A stretch of 13,353 bases of DNA from the NCBI GenBank assembly GCA_964519805.1, contig CAZFKN010000089.1, forward strand, positions 1 through 13,353, written 5' to 3'. Below, piece by piece: positions 1 through 6,151 of this stretch (the first letter of the stretch is position 1; each line of letters starts with the position of its first letter). The stretch is from DASQPE01 sp964519805 (lineage in GTDB: Bacteria; Gemmatimonadota; Gemmatimonadetes; Gemmatimonadales; GWC2-71-9). Made by a program: the position numbers and the translations under genes. The notes under the pieces were generated by a model. It saw nothing but the letters and a program-made list of their open reading frames with translations. It was not told the DNA's origin and did not search any database.

Positions 1-238
1 CGTCGATCGCCTTGAAGCGGCCGGCCGAGACGAGCCATGCCCGCGGATTGGCGGGTATCCCGTCCCTGGGCCACTGCTCGAGTGCCGACGCGAACGCGTC
101 GTGGAGCGCTTCTTCGGCCAGGTCGAAGTCACCCAGCAGGCGGATCAGCGTGGCCAGGACGCGTCGGGCCTCGGTCCGATAGATCGCGTCCACCGCCTCG
201 CGGACATGCTCCGTGTCAGCCTGGCTCGTGATGTCCAC
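1..238 (-). CDS. ECF sigma factor, ECF42-like, N-terminal part (runs off left edge)
   Basis: This is the N-terminal 79 codons of an RNA polymerase sigma-70 family factor of the extracytoplasmic type; the rest lies outside the window. The reverse strand reads VDITSQADTEHVREAVDAIY, then RTEARRVLATLIRLLGDFDL, AEEALHDAFASALEQWP and finally IPANPRAWLVSAGRFKAID. The EEALHDAF.ALEQWP and PxNPxAWLxxxxRxKAID pattern is the region 2 signature of the ECF42 group. Family members normally carry a C-terminal extension and are often encoded beside DGPF/YCII-domain proteins, but neither can be seen here. The GTG at 238 is chosen because the family N-terminus begins close to it. The frame stays open upstream (PDELRRRALP), so a start further upstream is not excluded. 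No strong ribosome binding site is visible. The gene follows the secreted cupin gene by 56 nt on the same strand. Confidence 0.85.
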   Translation of the reverse strand, partial: MDITSQADTEHVREAVDAIYRTEARRVLATLIRLLGDFDLAEEALHDAFASALEQWPRDGIPANPRAWLVSAGRFKAID

Positions 239-294
239 GGGGAGCGCTCGGCGTCGTAGTTCATCGGGTCGGCGGCAGTTCCGGGCGCACCAGT

Positions 295-762
295 CTACGG
301 CTTTGGTGCCTGCTTCCGCGGATCGTCTGCCGCATTCACGTACGTCATCGCGAACGGACCCATCGCGCTCACGGCGACGATCGTGGCACCCTTCGCTTCG
401 GCGAAGTGGTGCGTGTTGGCCGGCAGCTGGCCCTTGTCACCGACCTTCATGGGCTTCGTCTGCGCCACGTCGAACTTGTCGCCCATGCCCACCAGGAACG
501 TGCCCTGCTTCACCTCGACGCTTTCGTCGGTCGGATGAAAGTGGGGCGGGATCTTGTAGCCCGATGGTATGGAGAGCTCGACCGTGAACGGCGCGGCCTT
601 GCCCGGGTCGCCGCTCACGACCGCCATCGTGGCTCCCTTGGGAAAAGCGGCCGGCGCCGGCCCCCACTTGAGTGCGGCCGGCTTGGAAGACGGGCCGCCT
701 TGCGCGTGGACCACTGAAGCGCCCAGCAGGAGAAGGCAAGCCGTCATCGGGAGAAACCGCAT
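295..762 (-). CDS. Secreted cupin-domain protein
   Basis: This 155-aa protein has a signal peptide (residues 1-20, MRFLPMTACLLLLGASVVHA, cleavage before QGG), so it is probably periplasmic or secreted. The mature part is a single small cupin barrel. Cupin motif 1 is IPPHFHPTDESVEVKQG (H74, H76 and E80 as likely metal ligands), and the motif 2 region is PANTHHFAEAKG (H118/H119). Stand-alone cupins of this type are of unknown substrate; the ligand set supports metal binding but not a specific reaction. The ATG at 762 is preceded by GGAGG with a four-base spacer, which fixes the start. A 149-bp intergenic stretch separates it from the carbonic anhydrase upstream, so it probably has its own promoter, although no clear -35/-10 pair was found. 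It lies 56 nt before the sigma factor gene. Confidence 0.85.
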   Translation of the reverse strand: MRFLPMTACLLLLGASVVHAQGGPSSKPAALKWGPAPAAFPKGATMAVVSGDPGKAAPFTVELSIPSGYKIPPHFHPTDESVEVKQGTFLVGMGDKFDVAQTKPMKVGDKGQLPANTHHFAEAKGATIVAVSAMGPFAMTYVNAADDPRKQAPKP

Positions 763-911
763 AGAACCTCCGAGAAGTCGAGAGTGGCGAGCGAAGCCGT
801 CCGAGAGTGCGGCAACCTTGAAAGCTGCTGGACCGGGGCGGCTGATAGCAAGCGTCGCCCGATACGGGCCTGGCGGGCAGCGGGTTTCACGGGGGAGGGG
901 CCGTCGGGGAC

Positions 912-1541
912 CTATGCCGTCTCCGGCGCCCCGTCGAAGAACTCGACCAGGCCGGTCTCCAGCGAGTACTCGGCCCCCACGATCAGCAGACCGTCCGACT
1001 GGATGAGCTGCTCGAGCACCTGCGAGCCGTGCCGGAGGTGATTGGCGGAGGCGCGGATGTTGGCCCGGACGGCCTGCTTCACCAGGGCATCACGATCGTG
1101 CCGGAGATCGGTCGCCAGCAACGCTTCGACCGAGGGCCGCACGCGATCGACGATCGCCTGGAGGTTGCGGGACTGATTCTCCGTCGGCCTCCGCAGCTCT
1201 TCCAGGGTCGCGAGAATGACGCCGCATTGGGAGTGGCCGAGGACCACGACCAGCCGCGTGCCGAACGCCGCCGCGGCGAATTCGACGCTGCCGACCTGCG
1301 AAGGCGCCACGATGTTGCCGGCCACCCGAATGACGAACAGGTCGCCCAGACCCTGATCGAAGACGATCTCGGCGGGCACGCGAGAGTCCGAGCAGCCCAG
1401 AATGATCGCAAACGGTTGCTGGGGGGCCGTCAGGTCGGCTCGCCGGGTGTGGCTCAGGAAGGCGTCCGAGCCGCGCACGTTGGAGGCGAACCGCAGATTG
1501 CCGGCTTGCAGCCGGCCCAGCGCCTCGCGCGCGGGGACCAT
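912..1541 (-). CDS. Beta-class carbonic anhydrase
   Basis: This 209-aa protein is a zinc enzyme that interconverts CO2 and bicarbonate, and is probably cytoplasmic because the reading frame has no signal peptide. The beta-class zinc site is complete: C50 with the D52/R54 dyad in ILGCSDSRVPAEIVFDQGLG, then H103 and C106 in VVLGHSQCGV. The N-terminal helix AREALGRLQAGNLRFA and the segment FVIRVAGNIV are also typical. Length fits bacterial members of roughly 200-230 aa. The start is the ATG at 1541, two nucleotides after the TGA of the upstream secreted-protein gene (TGA-cg-ATG), so translation is probably coupled. The same frame stays open further upstream, but that sequence is out-of-frame shadow of the secreted protein and shows no domain. 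The pairing with a small exported protein is noteworthy. Confidence 0.95.
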   Translation of the reverse strand: MVPAREALGRLQAGNLRFASNVRGSDAFLSHTRRADLTAPQQPFAIILGCSDSRVPAEIVFDQGLGDLFVIRVAGNIVAPSQVGSVEFAAAAFGTRLVVVLGHSQCGVILATLEELRRPTENQSRNLQAIVDRVRPSVEALLATDLRHDRDALVKQAVRANIRASANHLRHGSQVLEQLIQSDGLLIVGAEYSLETGLVEFFDGAPETA

Positions 1542-1543
1542 CG

Positions 1544-1855
1544 TCAGCGCGATCCCAGGGCCACGAAGTCCGTCGTGGCGGCGACGATGTGCAGCGCCTC
1601 GTCGCGGGAGAAGCCCTTGTGCAGGAGGGCCTCGAAGTAGTTGCGCGTGAAGGTGGCGAGCTGCTGCGCCACCTCGGGACGCGTGAGGACGGCCAGCCGC
1701 GCCAGCACCTGGGATTGAGCGCGCAGGTCGGCCGCGCCGGCCGAATCCGCCCGCTGCTGGGCCGCCGCCCCGCTCGGCGCCGCGGCGAGCAGCGCGAGCG
1801 CACAGGCCAACGTGAGGGGTGCGAACATGTGGGACGCTCGAGCTGTCGCGGTCAT
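1544..1855 (-). CDS. Small secreted protein coupled to carbonic anhydrase
   Basis: A 103-aa protein of unrecognised family. Residues 10-32 form a hydrophobic signal sequence (MFAPLTLACALALLAAAP) with a plausible cleavage site after SGAAA, before QQRADS. The mature part of about 70 aa is predicted to be helical, with segments LRAQSQVLARLAVLTRPEVA, QQLATFTRNYFEALLHKGFS and RDEALHIVAATTDF. The start at 1855 is chosen because AGGAG lies six bases before it; an upstream in-frame ATG at 1882 has no such site. The stop lies two bases before the carbonic anhydrase ATG, so the two genes form a unit. The segment RNYFEALLHKGFSRDEALHIV suggests a packed helical bundle, but I assign no function. It may be an exported partner or merely a co-transcribed gene. 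Confidence 0.75.
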   Translation of the reverse strand: MTATARASHMFAPLTLACALALLAAAPSGAAAQQRADSAGAADLRAQSQVLARLAVLTRPEVAQQLATFTRNYFEALLHKGFSRDEALHIVAATTDFVALGSR

Positions 1856-1948
1856 GAGCCGCTCCTGTTTTCGCCGGATCATTCGGCGTTGGGAAGGTGA
1901 CGCATGAAATGCGGGGTTGAGGGCGAAGAGGTCCGCCGTGCCGTCGGA

Positions 1949-2152
1949 TCACCGGGAGCGATCATACTCGGTGACGAGACGCTTTGGCGCATGCAGCCGC
2001 CACGCTTGTTCCAGCACGTCGCGGAGATCGGCGGGATCGACCGTCGCGAGTCGGACCAGCACCGTAGGATAGCCGCGGTAGTGGTCCGTGGTGAAGAACG
2101 TCGCGGGATCCGCCCGGATGCGCAAATCCCGTTCGTCGGCCGCGAACGTCAC
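1949..2152 (-). CDS. MmcQ/YjbR-family protein, N-terminally truncated
   Basis: This 67-aa reading frame matches only the C-terminal half of the MmcQ/YjbR family (CyaY-like fold, possibly DNA- or small-ligand-binding; function poorly known). Diagnostic segments are ADERDLRIRADPATFFTTDH, YRGYPTVLVRL and the ending EQAWRLHAPKRLVTEYD. Complete members are about 110-120 aa and start with a helix-rich ALxLPGVEE... segment and a KLFARL strand, both absent here. The upstream sequence is instead the end of the cupin gene. The likely start is a GTG whose last two bases belong to the cupin TGA (GTGA overlap), so the fragment could still be translated by coupling. It is either a truncated gene remnant, a real minimal variant, or the product of an assembly or deletion event. 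Confidence 0.6.
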   Translation of the reverse strand: MTFAADERDLRIRADPATFFTTDHYRGYPTVLVRLATVDPADLRDVLEQAWRLHAPKRLVTEYDRSR

Positions 2153-2526
2153 CGGACCGTGTCGCCGGCCGGCGCCGGCTCCCGATCGCCGTGGCTGGGC
2201 GGCTGCGAGACCACGAGAAAGTCGACGGGCTGGTCGGAGTCGTTGCGGGCCTGGTGCGGCACACCCGGCTCGATCTCGAGCCCCCGGCCGGCGGTGAGTC
2301 GATGGCGGGTCCCGGTGCACTCGAGCGTCAGCTGTCCCCTGAGCACGTAGAAGAACTGTCGGGCCTTGCCATGGCGATGGCGTACCTCGTTCGTACCCGG
2401 CGGCATGCGCTCCTGGATGATGCTGAGCGCCGGCGAGCGCACGAGGTGCCACCCGTCGCACGTGCCGCCCCAGGCGTAGTGCGTGGCGGTCTCGATGGAG
2501 ATCGGTCTCGGTTCAGTCGGGCTCAT
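2149..2526 (-). CDS. Single-domain cupin protein
   Basis: A 125-aa cytoplasmic cupin. The N-terminal part ATHYAWGGTCDGWHLVRSP leads into motif 1, PPGTNEVRHRHGKARQFFYV (H50, H52 and Q57 as candidate ligands), and motif 2 includes EIEPGVPHQARN (H91). The end SQPPSHGDR is the usual C-terminus of this subfamily, so the gene looks complete, followed only by a short tail. The substrate is unknown; related proteins are annotated simply as cupin or mannose-6-phosphate-isomerase-like. The ATG at 2526 sits seven bases after the stop of the GNAT-SnoaL gene, and the TGA overlaps the GTG of the MmcQ-like fragment, so it is the fourth gene in a tightly packed run. A weak purine stretch (GTGAGA) precedes the start. 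Confidence 0.88.
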   Translation of the reverse strand: MSPTEPRPISIETATHYAWGGTCDGWHLVRSPALSIIQERMPPGTNEVRHRHGKARQFFYVLRGQLTLECTGTRHRLTAGRGLEIEPGVPHQARNDSDQPVDFLVVSQPPSHGDREPAPAGDTVR

Positions 2527-2533
2527 GGGCGTC

Positions 2534-3445
2534 TCACGTCGCCGCGCGGAGCGAGGCGCGAAGCGGCTCGTTGTCCGCATAGACCTGCCATTCGGCCAGG
2601 AGTCCGTCCCGCACGACGGCGNNNNNNNNNNNNNNNNNNNNNNNNNNNNNNNNNNNNNNNNNNNNNNNNNNNNNNNNNNNNNNNNNNNNNNNNNNNNNNN
2701 NNNNNNNNNNNNNNNNNNNNNCGGCGGCCGTCTCGGCCAGGGCGCGAACGGAGACGCGGTAGTCACTCACGAGCGTGAAGTATGCCCGCCACCCCTGTCG
2801 CAGGGTTTCGCGGCCGACATAGACCGCCCCCAGCGAGTCGATGAAGCGATGATCCTCGCTGAGGCAGGCGGCCAGCCCCTCGACGTCGTGGGCGTTGATA
2901 TGCTCGATGAACCCGTGCACCACAGTGCCGGAGGCCGTGATCGCGCGACCGTCCGGTTGCCGGCGCTCCAGCAGAACGGTGTCGAGCCATTCCCCGTCCA
3001 GCTGCGCGATGCGCTCCCGATGCCCGATCCGGCGAAAGCCGCACCGCTCGTGCAGCCCGATGCTCGCAACGTTGCGGGCGAGGATCCCGGCCTGGAGGGT
3101 CCAGAGACCGGCGCGGTCGGCCCGCTCGACCAGTGCGGCGAGCAGCCGGCGTCCGATCCCGCGCCGCTGCGCCGACGGCGCCACATACACGCTCACTTCG
3201 GCAACCCCGCGATACGCGGCGCGCGCCGAGACCGGGTTCAGCGCGGCCCACCCGACGATGGCTCCGGCGGACTCCGCGATGAGGCGTGGAGCGGCGAGGT
3301 GCGCGGCGTTCCACTCCTTCCATTCCGGGATGCTCGTCTCGAAGGTAGCGAGGCGTGACCGGATGCCGGCGGAGTAGATGTCCACGACGGCGGGCCAGTC
3401 GTCAGCCGTCATGTCGCGAATGGTCACGGGGGCCGGGCGGCTCAT
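2534..3445 (-). CDS. GNAT acetyltransferase fused to SnoaL-like (NTF2-fold) domain, interrupted by assembly gap
   Basis: Residues 6-165 form an acetyl-CoA-dependent N-acetyltransferase resembling the phosphinothricin/methionine sulfoximine acetyltransferase group. It has VTIRDMTADDWPAVVDIY at the start, YRGVAEVSVYVAPSAQRRGI with the acetyl-CoA loop QRRGIG at 93-98, and NVASIGLHERCGFRRIG. After a short linker (RRQPDGRAITASG), residues 174 onward form a SnoaL-like NTF2-fold domain: VVHGFIEHINAHDVEGLAAC, DHRFIDSLGAVYVGRETLR and, after the gap, the usual ending GLLAEWQVYADNEPLRASL. The 100-N gap falls inside this domain. Both sides are in the same frame at that length, and the missing stretch matches the roughly 33 residues expected, so the true gap is probably near 100 bp. 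The ATG at 3445 overlaps the upstream TGA by four bases (ATGA). Confidence 0.88.
   Translation of the reverse strand: MSRPAPVTIRDMTADDWPAVVDIYSAGIRSRLATFETSIPEWKEWNAAHLAAPRLIAESAGAIVGWAALNPVSARAAYRGVAEVSVYVAPSAQRRGIGRRLLAALVERADRAGLWTLQAGILARNVASIGLHERCGFRRIGHRERIAQLDGEWLDTVLLERRQPDGRAITASGTVVHGFIEHINAHDVEGLAACLSEDHRFIDSLGAVYVGRETLRQGWRAYFTLVSDYRVSVRALAETAAXXXXXXXXXXXXXXXXXXXXXXXXXXXXXXXXXXAVVRDGLLAEWQVYADNEPLRASLRAAT
2622..2721. other. Assembly gap (100 N)
   Basis: Exactly 100 undetermined bases inside the SnoaL-like domain of the GNAT fusion. A run of exactly 100 is the customary placeholder for a gap of unknown size, but here frame and domain content on both sides agree with a true size close to this. 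Confidence 1.
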
Positions 3446-4089
3446 GGGGCGCCACCCGTGTGCCCGGCGAGGACGAGCCATGCAGCGAGGGTGGCCACCT
3501 TGTCGTCGCTCCGCCACCCAGCGAACCGGGCTCGACCCAGGGCCGTGACCGCCTGCTTCAACGAGGCCTCTGACCCGCCCAAGCGCGTTGCGGCCGTCGC
3601 ATACAGCGCGCGCTCGACGACCACGGCGCCTGGCACGCCGCCGTCCCGGAGGCCTTGCTCGAGCGCGGTGCGGAACAGGCGCCCCTCGCTCGCATGGGCC
3701 CGAATGTGCGGGTTCGCGATTCCCTCGGGCGTGACGTCGCTCCCCACCACGATGCCGGCTCCGATGATGCGATGCCCCGCCGTCCGATGGCGGTCGAGCA
3801 GCTCGGCCACCGAGCGGCGGGCACAGCGATGGACGATCTCGATCAGCTCGGCGAGGATGGTGACGTCAGTCTGGGCCACGCCCGTGTCCGCGTGGTGCGG
3901 TTGCCGGGAATGCGGGACGGCGGGGTCCGAGAGCAGCAACTGGTTGCGCTCCACCACGGTGGGCGCCTCGATCGGCCCGGACAGGAGCACCGCGGTCGCC
4001 CACCCGGATTTGACCCGGAAGCCCAGAGCCGCCGGGACCGACAGCACAGCGGGGCTCGCCGGTGTGGGGTTCGGACGGGTGTCAGCCAC
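3442..4089 (-). CDS. Conserved-looking protein of unknown function
   Basis: A 215-aa protein whose family I cannot name. Visible features are a beta-rich N-terminal part (AALGFRVKSGWATAVLLSGP, then an acidic/His segment SDPAVPHSRQPHHADTG), a central helix (VTILAELIEIVHRCARRSV) and a C-terminal half with GHRIIGAGIVVGSDVTPEGI, NPHIRAHASEGRLFRTALEQ and ALGRARFAGWRSDDKVATL. I recall uncharacterised homologues with the same KSGWA and NPHIRxHAxEGRLFR segments. There is no signal peptide or TM segment. The start is the GTG at 4089, which overlaps the upstream stop by eight bases; the frame upstream of it is shadow. The stop overlaps the GNAT-SnoaL ATG by four bases. It is the second gene of a five-gene run, so it probably acts with, or is at least expressed with, the acetyltransferase fusion. 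Confidence 0.8.
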   Translation of the reverse strand: MADTRPNPTPASPAVLSVPAALGFRVKSGWATAVLLSGPIEAPTVVERNQLLLSDPAVPHSRQPHHADTGVAQTDVTILAELIEIVHRCARRSVAELLDRHRTAGHRIIGAGIVVGSDVTPEGIANPHIRAHASEGRLFRTALEQGLRDGGVPGAVVVERALYATAATRLGGSEASLKQAVTALGRARFAGWRSDDKVATLAAWLVLAGHTGGAP

Positions 4090-4366
4090 TCCCCGGCTGC
4101 CCGCCGCGCTCGGCGGCGGCCTGCACCAGGTAGCGGATCGCCTCCTCGACGCCACCGGTCGAACCCGCCGCCATCTGCAACGCCTGGAACAGGCGGCCCG
4201 CCAGCTCTGCGTACTGCTCCGGCGCAGGGGCGGCTGAGTCGGGCGGGACCGGCGTGAGCCGGCTCAGGCTCTGAGCCAGCCGGTTCACGGAGTATTCCTC
4301 GACGAGCGTGTGCCACCGCACGGCGAATTCGCGGGTGGTGAGCGGGGAGTGAGGCGCGTCGTCCAT
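4082..4366 (-). CDS. Small protein of unknown function, first gene of five-gene run
   Basis: A 94-aa, mostly helical protein. Sequence: MDDAPHSPLTTREFAVRWHT, then LVEEYSVNRLAQSLSRLTPV, a Pro/Ala linker (PPDSAAPAPEQ) and a C-terminal helix pair YAELAGRLFQALQMAAGSTG and GVEEAIRYLVQAAAERG. No family was recognised, and there is no signal or membrane segment. The ATG at 4366 is preceded by GGAG with a five-base spacer, and a further-upstream frame extension is ignored. It overlaps the next gene by eight bases. A candidate promoter with an inverted repeat lies 27-55 bases upstream. Confidence 0.75.
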   Translation of the reverse strand: MDDAPHSPLTTREFAVRWHTLVEEYSVNRLAQSLSRLTPVPPDSAAPAPEQYAELAGRLFQALQMAAGSTGGVEEAIRYLVQAAAERGGQPGSG

Positions 4367-4392
4367 AGCTGCTCCGAGAGGACGTCTCACCA

Positions 4393-4421
4393 CTGGTACG
4401 CCCGAAACGCGTTCGGGTCAA
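4393..4421 (-). promoter_or_regulatory. Candidate promoter with inverted repeat in spacer
   Basis: On the minus strand, TTGACC (4421-4416) is followed after 17 bases by TACCAG (4398-4393), a good -35 with a weak -10. The spacer carries an inverted repeat CCCGAA-acgcg-TTCGGG (4401-4417) that also overlaps the -35, an arrangement suited to an operator. It would drive the run of genes from 4366 to 1949. The -10 match is poor, so confidence is limited. Confidence 0.35.
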
Positions 4422-4463
4422 GCTAGCGTTGGGTGCATCCCCCGGGATGCGTCAGCCGTTCGA

Positions 4464-5216
4464 TCATGATGCGTCCGGCAACCGTTCTCCCCGATACACA
4501 GCGATCTCCGAGCCGTCCGCGAGAAGGGCGGAGCAGGGGGGACCAGCCAGGAACCGAGCCAGGGGTGCGCCGTACAACCGGGCAGCTTCGCACTGAAGCG
4601 ATGCGCCCCTGGTGCCCCACACCCGCCATGCGGGGTGCGTGACCCGGTACTCGATGCAGCCGCCATCTCGCTGCCTGGTGTACCCCCAGTAGTGCTCCGA
4701 GACGAATTCCTCCTGGGACCCCGGCGCCGGCCGCCCAGGGACCCCGTCGGTCTCCACCTCGAGATGGGCCCACCGGCCGCCGTGCAGCCATTCGTAGCGG
4801 ACGCGACCCCGCTCGCCGGCCTCGGCGCCATCCAAGGCGATGGTGTGGCGCATTGGCAGGGCGATGTAGGGCTCGTTGTACCACAGGCGCGCCACAACGG
4901 CGATGGCGAGCCGCGGCACCATTTCCCGGACGAAGACGACCGCCCGCCGCCACCCTTCCGGGCCCCGGCGGCGCACGTAGAACCGGAGGTTTACCTCGTC
5001 GAAATGACGGTGAAACGGAATCGGTGTGCCGAGCACGCGAGCGTGAAGGAAGCGAAAGCCGACGAGGCTCAGCAGCGTCCGACCCTCCCACGCGTCGAGC
5101 TCGGTGCCCCGCGGCACGAGGGGTCGGAGGACATTGGCCTCGACCTCGTACTGGAGCATTGCGAGCCACCGCCACTCGGCGGTGAGAACCGGCCGCTCAG
5201 GCACCGCCGCGCTCAC
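4464..5216 (-). CDS. DUF2071 family protein (YqjF-like)
   Basis: A 250-aa cytoplasmic protein of the DUF2071/YqjF family, of unknown biochemical function and normally 230-250 aa long. Family hallmarks in order are LTAEWRWLAMLQYEVEANVL (residues 11-30), RPLVPRGTELDAWEGRTLLS, VGFRFLHARVLGTPIPFHRH, FDEVNLRFYVRR, VVFVREMVPRLAIAVVARLW and YNEPYIALPMRH. Near the C-terminus is EHYWGYTRQRDGGCIEYRV. The GTG at 5216 overlaps the TGA of the MarR-GNAT gene (GTGA), so the pair is almost certainly co-transcribed and coupled, and the gene would share control by the operator at 6101-6120. It is followed by about 40 bp and then the promoter of the next run. Confidence 0.9.
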   Translation of the reverse strand: MSAAVPERPVLTAEWRWLAMLQYEVEANVLRPLVPRGTELDAWEGRTLLSLVGFRFLHARVLGTPIPFHRHFDEVNLRFYVRRRGPEGWRRAVVFVREMVPRLAIAVVARLWYNEPYIALPMRHTIALDGAEAGERGRVRYEWLHGGRWAHLEVETDGVPGRPAPGSQEEFVSEHYWGYTRQRDGGCIEYRVTHPAWRVWGTRGASLQCEAARLYGAPLARFLAGPPCSALLADGSEIAVYRGERLPDAS

Positions 5217-6100
5217 GGCGGGGATGCCGCGAGGGTTTTCTCGAACCAGTGATGGGCGTAGGGCTCATCGTTGAAGGGGCGCACCTCCCGATACCCGCTG
5301 GCCCGGTAGAGGGCTTGGGCCTCGGTGAGAGCCCTGTTGGTTTCGAGGCGGAGAACCAGAATCTGCCGTTCGCGGGCCAGATCCTCGAGCCGATGCAGGA
5401 TGCGCCTGCCGATGCCGAGGCCACGGGCGGATGCGGAGACCCACATGCGCTTGATCTCGCCGTGGTCGCTCAGGCACTTGAGGGCACCGCACCCGACCGG
5501 CTCACCGTGCAGCGTGGCCAGGAGGAAGAATCCATGCGGCGGGGTGAGCTCCGCGGCGGCCGCGGAGATGCTGCGCGCCGGATCGAACCCGGCGTCGAAG
5601 CGCTCGGCCAGCTCTTCGAAATAGCGGGCCACGCAATACCGTGCCGCCGGGCTCCCTGGGTCCTCGACATCCAGACGCACGGCGCCGGCGAGCATGAGGC
5701 GCTCGACCGTCCCCATGGCCGAGGCGAGGGCGGCGCGCTGCGTCTCGGTCAGCCGGTCGAGCAGCGCTGTGGCCGCCTGGTCCGAAAGCCGGTTCAGGAG
5801 CGCCAGCTCCTTGCGGCCGGCCCGCGTGAGGGTCACGACGCGAACTCGCGCGTCCCCGGACGAGGGACCGGTGCGGATCAGGCCCTCGGTCTCGAGGCCT
5901 CGGAGCAGTCGACTGGCGTAACCGGAGTCGAGGTCCAGGCGCGCGCGCAGCCGGCGCACCTCGATGCCGTCGGGCCCGATCTCGAAGAGGAGACGGGATG
6001 CGCCGAGCGAGCGGTCGCGGCCGAGGAAGTGACCTTCCAGCGCCCCGATCTGGTGGGTGACGGTGCGATTGAAGCTGCGGATCTGGGCGACGGCGTCCAT
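5213..6100 (-). CDS. MarR-family regulator fused to GNAT acetyltransferase
   Basis: A 295-aa two-domain protein. Residues 1-145 are a MarR winged helix: IRSFNRTVTHQIGALEGHFL at the dimerisation helix, the DNA-binding helix-turn-helix around 45-76 (VRRLRARLDLDSGYASRLLR, GLETEGLI) and the wing at 80-97 (SGDARVRVVTLTRAG). Residues 150-290 are a GNAT domain: ARYFEELAERFDAGFD, GFFLLATLHGEPVGCGALKC, motif A EIKRMWVSASARGLGIGRRI with the acetyl-CoA loop RGLGIG at 226-231, and EAQALYRASGYREVRPFN. This fusion is a known architecture; in it the regulator is presumed to sense a substrate of its own acetyltransferase, although the substrate here is unknown. The ATG at 6100 directly abuts a perfect inverted repeat and lacks a ribosome binding site, suggesting leaderless, autorepressed expression. 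It overlaps the DUF2071 gene by four bases. Confidence 0.93.
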   Translation of the reverse strand: MDAVAQIRSFNRTVTHQIGALEGHFLGRDRSLGASRLLFEIGPDGIEVRRLRARLDLDSGYASRLLRGLETEGLIRTGPSSGDARVRVVTLTRAGRKELALLNRLSDQAATALLDRLTETQRAALASAMGTVERLMLAGAVRLDVEDPGSPAARYCVARYFEELAERFDAGFDPARSISAAAAELTPPHGFFLLATLHGEPVGCGALKCLSDHGEIKRMWVSASARGLGIGRRILHRLEDLARERQILVLRLETNRALTEAQALYRASGYREVRPFNDEPYAHHWFEKTLAASPP

Positions 6101-6135
6101 TCTCTGACGTTAGTCAGAGATTCCTGGGGCGGCAA
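6101..6135 (-). promoter_or_regulatory. Inverted-repeat operator over a leaderless promoter of the MarR-GNAT gene
   Basis: Positions 6101-6120 form a perfect inverted repeat with arms TCTCTGAC and GTCAGAGA around a 4-bp centre, touching the start codon. On the minus strand TTGCCG (6135-6130), 17 bases, then TAACGT (6112-6107) form a candidate promoter whose -10 lies in the centre of the repeat, six bases before ATG. That spacing would put the transcript start at or beside the ATG, in agreement with the lack of a Shine-Dalgarno sequence. The likely ligand is the MarR domain encoded immediately downstream. Confidence 0.65.
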
Positions 6136-6151
6136 GCCCAATCGCGGGCCG

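Noticed and set aside
857..869. Short hairpin GCCCG-ATA-CGGGC between carbonic anhydrase and cupin
   Set aside because: A 5-bp stem with 3-base loop and no T-run is expected by chance in this base composition; not strong enough to call a terminator.
1542..1952. N-terminal extension of the carbonic anhydrase frame up to 1952
   Set aside because: The sequence is Arg/Pro/Gly-rich shadow of the secreted-protein gene, and the family N-terminus begins at the ATG at 1541.
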